Shown in pieces: positions 6,581 to 10,018 of a DNA stretch of 10,018 nucleotides. Both the position numbers and the translations under genes were made by a program. Under the pieces are notes generated by a model. The model was not told the DNA's origin. It saw only the letters and a program-made list of their open reading frames with translations, and made no database searches. The first letter of the stretch is position 1. Each line of letters begins with the position of its first letter. Source of the DNA: an uncultured Bacilli bacterium (GTDB lineage: Bacteria; Bacillota_I; Bacilli_A; RF39; UBA660); contig CANRAX010000044.1 in NCBI GenBank assembly GCA_947628635.1, forward strand, positions 1 to 10,018, in the 5' to 3' direction.

Positions 6581-6766
6581 TTATTCTAAAGGGCATAAAT
6601 TGTTCTCCCCTATTCTTCTTAAGCCAGAACCTAAGCTGTAACCGGCACCTCTTAAGAGCTCGACTATACTTTTAAAGGCATTTAAAATTGTTCCTGATAT
6701 TGATGAAGTACCTCCTGTTATCAATTCTAACTTATCTTCATTTATTTTATCTATTCTGCACCACAC
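6581..6766 (-). CDS. Two-peptide bacteriocin precursor, second peptide
   Basis: The frame encodes a double-glycine precursor: a leader ending INEDKLELITGG and a 42-residue predicted mature peptide. The leader has hydrophobic residues at -4 (I), -7 (L) and -12 (I), as C39 peptidases require. The mature part is amphipathic and basic (K13, R20, R31, R32) with a GxxxG motif (GYSLG, 23-27), the sequence SGLRRIG, and a single Cys at 39 in the tail NLCPLE. No ATG starts it. A GTG at 6766 gives a 19-residue leader. An ATA at 6754, overlapping the first gene's TAG, would give a 15-residue leader MDKINEDKLELITGG, which looks more like a natural one. A longer reading from TTG 6883 is an artefact, because its first part is the other gene out of frame. 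The class IIb call rests on GxxxG, the pairing and the transporter. Confidence 0.78.
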   Translation of the reverse strand: MWCRIDKINEDKLELITGGTSSISGTILNAFKSIVELLRGAGYSLGSGLRRIGENNLCPLE

Positions 6767-6897
6767 CTTTCCGGATTTGTATATCCATTTATTACACCAG
6801 AAATAAATACAACAACAGCCGCAACTACTAAGGCAATTCCTATCCAATTGGCACCACCTGTTATTTCTTCCATTGCTGAACAACTAAGATTTTTAAT
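6751..6897 (-). CDS. Two-peptide bacteriocin precursor, first peptide
   Basis: This short gene is easy to miss because it overlaps the second one and lacks a proper ATG. From an ATT at 6897 it encodes MKNLSCSAMEEITGG, a textbook double-glycine leader (L at -12, S at -11, M at -7, I at -4), then a 33-residue mature peptide. The mature part starts ANWIG, has a hydrophobic helix with AxxxA (7-11) and GxxxG (GVING, 19-23), and ends GYTNPERCGAE with a single Cys at 30. The only in-frame ATG (6873) is leader position -7 and would give a 7-residue leader, too short. An ATA at 6903 is another candidate, overlapping the upstream stop as ATAA. GGAAGGGGG lies 7 bases before the ATT. Membrane-active role inferred. 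Confidence 0.72.
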   Translation of the reverse strand: MKNLSCSAMEEITGGANWIGIALVVAAVVVFISGVINGYTNPERCGAE

Positions 6898-6913
6898 TTT
6901 TATTCCCCCTTCC
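6895..6913 (-). promoter_or_regulatory. Ribosome site and non-AUG start of the first bacteriocin gene
   Basis: GGAAGGGGG (6913-6905) lies inside the last codons of the upstream gene. ATA at 6903-6901 overlaps that gene's TAA; ATT at 6897-6895 is 7 bases past the G-run. The G-run could also allow a -1 slip from the upstream frame into this one. Confidence 0.5.
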
Positions 6914-7307
6914 AAATTATTTTAAAAATATCAATATATTTTTCTTTTTCTTTTCTTAAAGAAATTTCTAAGGCATCATTGTCCTTATATTTATTAGAAA
7001 ATTTAAAATCAATAATTATTTGATCATATTTTATATTATCCTTTGTCAAAATATTTTTATAGACTTTTTTAATAGAAAATCGTTTTCTTTTAGAGTCATT
7101 TAAAAGAGTTGCATTTTGATAAAAATATTTAGTTTCCTTACTTTTTACCATCAAAATAACATTTTTATTTGAAACAATACCTGTATAAGTTTTATAACAA
7201 AAATGTTTATTAAAAAACAAATAACAAATAAAAATTAAAAACAATATTAAGAATACTAAACTCATAATATAAAAAATAGTTTTACATTCATAATTTTTTA
7301 GTTTCAA
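6900..7307 (-). CDS. Small one-helix membrane protein of the bacteriocin locus
   Basis: I do not recognise a named family. From a TTG at 7307 it has 135 residues: a short basic head (LKLKNYECK), one strong membrane helix (roughly residues 11-33), then about 100 strand-rich, very basic residues. GGTGG lies 5 bases before this TTG; an ATG at 7319 is in frame but has no clear ribosome site. It overlaps the transporter end and its stop abuts the first peptide gene, so it belongs to the bacteriocin operon. The layout (helix, then a strand region YTGIVSNKNVILMV) resembles a HlyD-type export accessory protein stripped of its coiled coil. It could equally be the immunity protein, since no other candidate is present. 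Confidence 0.7.
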   Translation of the reverse strand: MKLKNYECKTIFYIMSLVFLILFLIFICYLFFNKHFCYKTYTGIVSNKNVILMVKSKETKYFYQNATLLNDSKRKRFSIKKVYKNILTKDNIKYDQIIIDFKFSNKYKDNDALEISLRKEKEKYIDIFKIIWKGE

Positions 7308-9366
7308 TAATACCACCATTCTCTATTTTTAAAACTCTATCAAACAATTTTTTATTATTAAAACGATGTGAAATAACTATAATTATTTTATCTTCTAAAT
7401 ATTTAAATATATTTTCTAAAATCTTTTTTTCTCTAGCAATATCAATTTGTCCAAAAGCCTCATCAAATATATAAATATTACTTTTTCTTAAGAGGCTACG
7501 AGCCAAAATTATTCTTTGTCTTTCTCCATTACTAAAATTAAAACCATTTTCCTCGATTAACATCTCAAAATTATTATTAATTATTTCATCAACTAGGGTC
7601 AATTTAGCTACTTTAATTAACTCTTCTTGATTAACTTCTTTAAAAAGACAAATATTATTTTTAACAGTATCAGTAAATAAGTATTCAGAATTTGAAACAT
7701 AAGTAATATTTTTACGAATATTTTCTAAATGATAATGGTTTATATCAATGTTAGAAATAAAAGCCATTCCTGACGGTATATCTATATAACGCATAAGTAT
7801 TTTTACCAAAGTGCTTTTGCCACTTCCAGATGGTCCACTAATTAAAACTTTTTGACCTTCCTTTATTTCTAAATTTAAATTATTAAATAAAAAACGAGTA
7901 CCTATTTTATAAGTTAAATTTCTAAAAATAATATTGCCTTCTAATTTATATGAAAGATAATAATAATTTCTAGCAAAATTTTCATTTTTAATTAAATAAA
8001 GATCTTCTATACGACTAAGAGCATTAGCAAAATCTGAATAAGTATCTAACAAATTAAAACCTCTATTAGCTGAAGCTGAAAAGTATAAAAAGAAAGATTG
8101 ATAAATAATTAATTTTCCTAAAGATAATTTATTTTTAATTACTAGAATTGAACCAATTAAATAAATTAAAACTATTAAATTTTCATTTATAAAAGTTTTT
8201 ATAAAGGTCATTCTCTCTAAATTAAGTGAATATTTATAAAATGTTTCTAGTGATTCTTCATATTTTAGTTTAAATCTATCTATTAATCTTTTTTCTAAAT
8301 GACTTCCTTTAATTGTATCAACATTACTAATCGCTTCTACTAAATAAGAATTAATTATATCTTCATTAATACTGACTTTTCTTAATAGTTTTTTCTTTTT
8401 GGTTGAATTAAATTTCAATACTAACAATATTAAAATGAAAGAAGAAATAATAATTAAACCTAATTGAGGCTGAAACTTAATCATTAAAAAGCCAAACACT
8501 ATTAAACTAAAAATATCAATAGATATAAATGAGAGCAAATTTGTTAAAAAAATCTTGATTGTAGTTAAATCTTTAAAGCGCGCTATCACCTCACCCGTCG
8601 TTCTATTTTTATAAAATAAATAAGGAAGTAAGAGAATTTGCTTAAACGATAAAAAAGTTGCTTGAGCGTCAAATAAAGAAAGTATTTTATTAATAAGAAT
8701 TGTTCTTAGTAAATTAGCAAAATTTTTGAAAATATATATGAATAAAAGAATGGTACTTATAAGATAAACATTATCAATAACTTTGTCATTTATTGCATAT
8801 TCTAAAAGATATTTAAAGTGAAAAGAGGTTACAATGCTTAAAGAAAAATAAACTAAGGTTAATATGATTAATAATAGAAAGTCTAATTTGTGTTTTTGAA
8901 AATTCTCTAATATAATTTTTAATAAAAATTTTTTTCTTTTTATAATTGGAAGTTTTTTATTGGGTTTTAAAAATAAAAAATTATTACTAGTTAACAGATT
9001 AAATTCAGCTAAAGAAATTACTTTTTTTCCCTTAGCCGGATCCATTAAAGTTATTTGTTTATTTTTCAAATCAATTTTATAAATAACAACAAAATGCTTA
9101 TAGTTTTTATTTACTATTATATGGGCAATACAGGGTAAGTTATTTTCCTTTATTTTATCTATACTTCCTGCTACCCCATTGGCAGTAAATCCTAATTTTT
9201 CAGCACCATTTAATAATTGATATAAAGAGACGCCATCCTTCGTGGTGTTAGTTATTTCTCTTAAATATTCTCTAGATACATCTCCCCCATAATATCTGAC
9301 AATAGAAAGTAAACAACAAATACCACAGTCTTTAATTCCATCTTGCAAAACTATTTTTATTGCCAA
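7288..9366 (-). CDS. C39 peptidase ABC transporter (bacteriocin processing and export)
   Basis: The 692-residue protein should cut double-glycine leaders and export the peptides. Residues 1-130 form a C39 peptidase with Q8, catalytic C14 (in KDCGICCL), H91 and D109. A transmembrane domain of about six helices spans roughly 160-440. The nucleotide-binding domain has Walker A GPSGSGKS (511-518), signature SNGERQR (612-618), Walker B IYIFDE (631-636) and H-loop H667. Two departures stand out: the Q-loop position reads VSNSEYLF with Asn559 where Gln is usual, and the D-loop is GQID instead of SALD. The start is TTG, 13 bases after AGGAGG. It is the first gene of the operon and should process both peptides encoded downstream. 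Confidence 0.93.
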   Translation of the reverse strand: MAIKIVLQDGIKDCGICCLLSIVRYYGGDVSREYLREITNTTKDGVSLYQLLNGAEKLGFTANGVAGSIDKIKENNLPCIAHIIVNKNYKHFVVIYKIDLKNKQITLMDPAKGKKVISLAEFNLLTSNNFLFLKPNKKLPIIKRKKFLLKIILENFQKHKLDFLLLIILTLVYFSLSIVTSFHFKYLLEYAINDKVIDNVYLISTILLFIYIFKNFANLLRTILINKILSLFDAQATFLSFKQILLLPYLFYKNRTTGEVIARFKDLTTIKIFLTNLLSFISIDIFSLIVFGFLMIKFQPQLGLIIISSFILILLVLKFNSTKKKKLLRKVSINEDIINSYLVEAISNVDTIKGSHLEKRLIDRFKLKYEESLETFYKYSLNLERMTFIKTFINENLIVLIYLIGSILVIKNKLSLGKLIIYQSFFLYFSASANRGFNLLDTYSDFANALSRIEDLYLIKNENFARNYYYLSYKLEGNIIFRNLTYKIGTRFLFNNLNLEIKEGQKVLISGPSGSGKSTLVKILMRYIDIPSGMAFISNIDINHYHLENIRKNITYVSNSEYLFTDTVKNNICLFKEVNQEELIKVAKLTLVDEIINNNFEMLIEENGFNFSNGERQRIILARSLLRKSNIYIFDEAFGQIDIAREKKILENIFKYLEDKIIIVISHRFNNKKLFDRVLKIENGGIIETKKL

Positions 9367-9430
9367 GCTTTTTCTCTCACCTCCTACTTTATTATTTTCA
9401 ATTTCTTTTAATAATTATTATTTTTTTTCA

Positions 9431-9461
9431 AAAAAAAACAAAAGGAAGAATTTTTCTTCCT
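9431..9461 (-). terminator. Intrinsic terminator in the leader of the bacteriocin operon
   Basis: AGGAAGAA (9461-9454), a 3-base loop and TTCTTCCT (9450-9443) form an 8-bp stem followed by TTTGTTTTTTTTT. It is the best intrinsic terminator of the window. It lies after the promoter at 9566-9594 and before the transporter, so it either attenuates the operon or ends a small RNA. Confidence 0.85.
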
Positions 9462-9559
9462 CTTAGGATTTTATTTTATTTTTAATTAATTCTTAATCAA
9501 ACGCGTGATATGTGATAAAGACTTATTGAAAAAAATAAAAGTTTAACAAAACAAATCCC
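9431..9559 (-). ncRNA. Structured leader RNA or small RNA upstream of the bacteriocin operon
   Basis: A transcript starting at G9559 begins GGGAUUU, which can pair with AAAUCCU (9471-9465) just before the terminator stem. Inside, UUUUAUUUUU (9540-9531) pairs with AAAAAUAAAA (9483-9474) and CUUUAUCA (9520-9513) with UGAUUAAG (9499-9492, one mismatch). This gives a nested rod of about 130 nt ending in a terminator. I see no credible ORF in it. The inner AU pairs could arise by chance in such AT-rich DNA. Confidence 0.4.
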
Positions 9560-9565
9560 AATTAC

Positions 9566-9594
9566 ATTTTAGCACAATTTTCGACAAAGAACAA
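9566..9594 (-). promoter_or_regulatory. Promoter of the bacteriocin operon or leader RNA
   Basis: TTGTTC (9594-9589), 17 bases, TAAAAT (9571-9566), with an extended -10 (TGC before TAAAAT). The start would be G9559, about 190 bases before the transporter start codon. Confidence 0.7.
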
Positions 9595-9681
9595 TTAAAA
9601 CAAAAAAATTTTTGATAGATTTCATTTTTTCATTTTTAGTTTTTTCAATTGTATAATCTAAATAATCTCAACCAAAAAATT

Positions 9682-9710
9682 ATGACAAAATTTGGCATTT
9701 TTTTTATAAT
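9682..9710 (+). promoter_or_regulatory. Promoter of the XRE regulator gene
   Basis: ATGACA (9682-9687), 17 bases, TATAAT (9705-9710). It gives a leader of about 105 bases before the ATG at 9822. A second TATAAT lies near 9740 but has no good -35. The rest of 9595-9821 is AT-rich and I see no gene in it; TATGA-N13-TCATA around 9735-9757 is a weak possible operator. Confidence 0.6.
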
Positions 9711-9821
9711 TTAATATCCAATTTTTTTAAAATATGATATTATAATAACGTCATACTACTTTATTTTATTTATTCATAAAGGATTTGAAATAATATATTA
9801 GCAAGAGAGGTGTTTAATTAT

Positions 9822-10018
9822 ATGGATGCTTATAAAACTGGACAATTTATTAAAAAGTTAAGAACTGAAAGGAACCTAAGTCAATATCAATTAGCTGACT
9901 TGATACCAATAACTAGACAAGCAGTTAGTAAATGGGAACGTGGTGTTTCATTACCAGATTCTTCTACTTTATTGATTTTAGCTAAAATATTTGATGTCAC
10001 AATTGATGAACTTTTAAT
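9822..10018 (+). CDS. XRE-family transcriptional regulator, N-terminal part (cut by window edge)
   Basis: The 65 codons visible start MDAYKTGQFIKKLRTERNLS and hold a complete Cro/C1-type helix-turn-helix: helix 2 QYQLADLIPI, recognition helix TRQAVSKWERG, then LPDSSTLLILAKIFDV and the usual closing TIDELL. The stop and any C-terminal domain lie beyond the window. GAGAGGTG precedes the ATG by about 10 bases. It is the only plus-strand gene and is divergent from the bacteriocin operon, across about 455 bases, so it may control that operon. The DNA-binding role is from the motif; the target is inferred. Confidence 0.9.
   Translation, partial: MDAYKTGQFIKKLRTERNLSQYQLADLIPITRQAVSKWERGVSLPDSSTLLILAKIFDVTIDELL

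Noticed and set aside
6581..6883. A single 100-residue cysteine-rich protein from TTG 6883
   Set aside because: Its Cys/Trp-rich first half is the first peptide gene read in the wrong frame; only the part after about residue 43 is real.
9595..9821. CRISPR or tandem repeats in the T-rich intergenic stretch
   Set aside because: Only short low-complexity runs such as TTTCATTTTTTCATTTTT are seen; no regular unit and spacer.

Overview
The window is very AT-rich, low-GC Bacillota DNA. Its backbone matches the conserved Bacilli block rpsU-yqeY-yqfC-yqfD-...-ybeY-dgkA-cdd-era-yqzL-recO. UGA is a stop here: it ends yqfD, cdd and the transporter, so this is not the Mycoplasma code. yqfC and yqfD are sporulation genes, so the lineage is or was spore-forming. 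My inference is an uncultured Bacilli or Erysipelotrichia-like gut Firmicute. Almost every gene is on the minus strand; only a partial regulator at the right edge is on the plus strand.

Right part (about 6581-10018), accessory bacteriocin locus. In transcription order on the minus strand it holds: a sigma-A-type promoter with extended -10 (9566-9594); an untranslated leader that ends in a strong intrinsic terminator (9431-9461); a C39-peptidase ABC transporter with a TTG start (7288-9366); a small one-helix membrane protein (6900-7307); and two overlapping double-glycine precursor genes. Their products both carry a GxxxG motif, the hallmark of two-peptide (class IIb) bacteriocins. Neither has a well-placed AUG. 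The first must begin upstream of its only in-frame ATG (candidate starts AUU or AUA), and the second overlaps it in another frame. A plain ORF scan from a TTG at 6883 gives a false 100-residue protein, half shadow and half real. A divergent XRE-type regulator starts at 9822.

Middle (about 1459-6523), housekeeping. rpsU-yqeY has its own consensus promoter and a hairpin between the two genes. The operon yqfC-yqfD-VanZ-ybeY-dgkA-cdd-era-yqzL-recO follows, tightly packed with overlaps of 4, 8 and 17 bases and otherwise short gaps. phoH and pgpH, which sit between yqfD and ybeY in Bacillus subtilis, are missing; a VanZ-like membrane gene is there instead. A 29-codon yqzL-type gene lies between era and recO, its ribosome site inside a hairpin.

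Left part (1-717). After recO come a 64-residue membrane protein with its own promoter and terminator, then a T-box leader (antiterminator and UGGAACC element clear, upstream stem very short), then the first 48 codons of a LOG-like Rossmann protein. In Bacilli the T-box-controlled glyQS genes follow recO, so this T-box may be that leader, now placed before a different gene.
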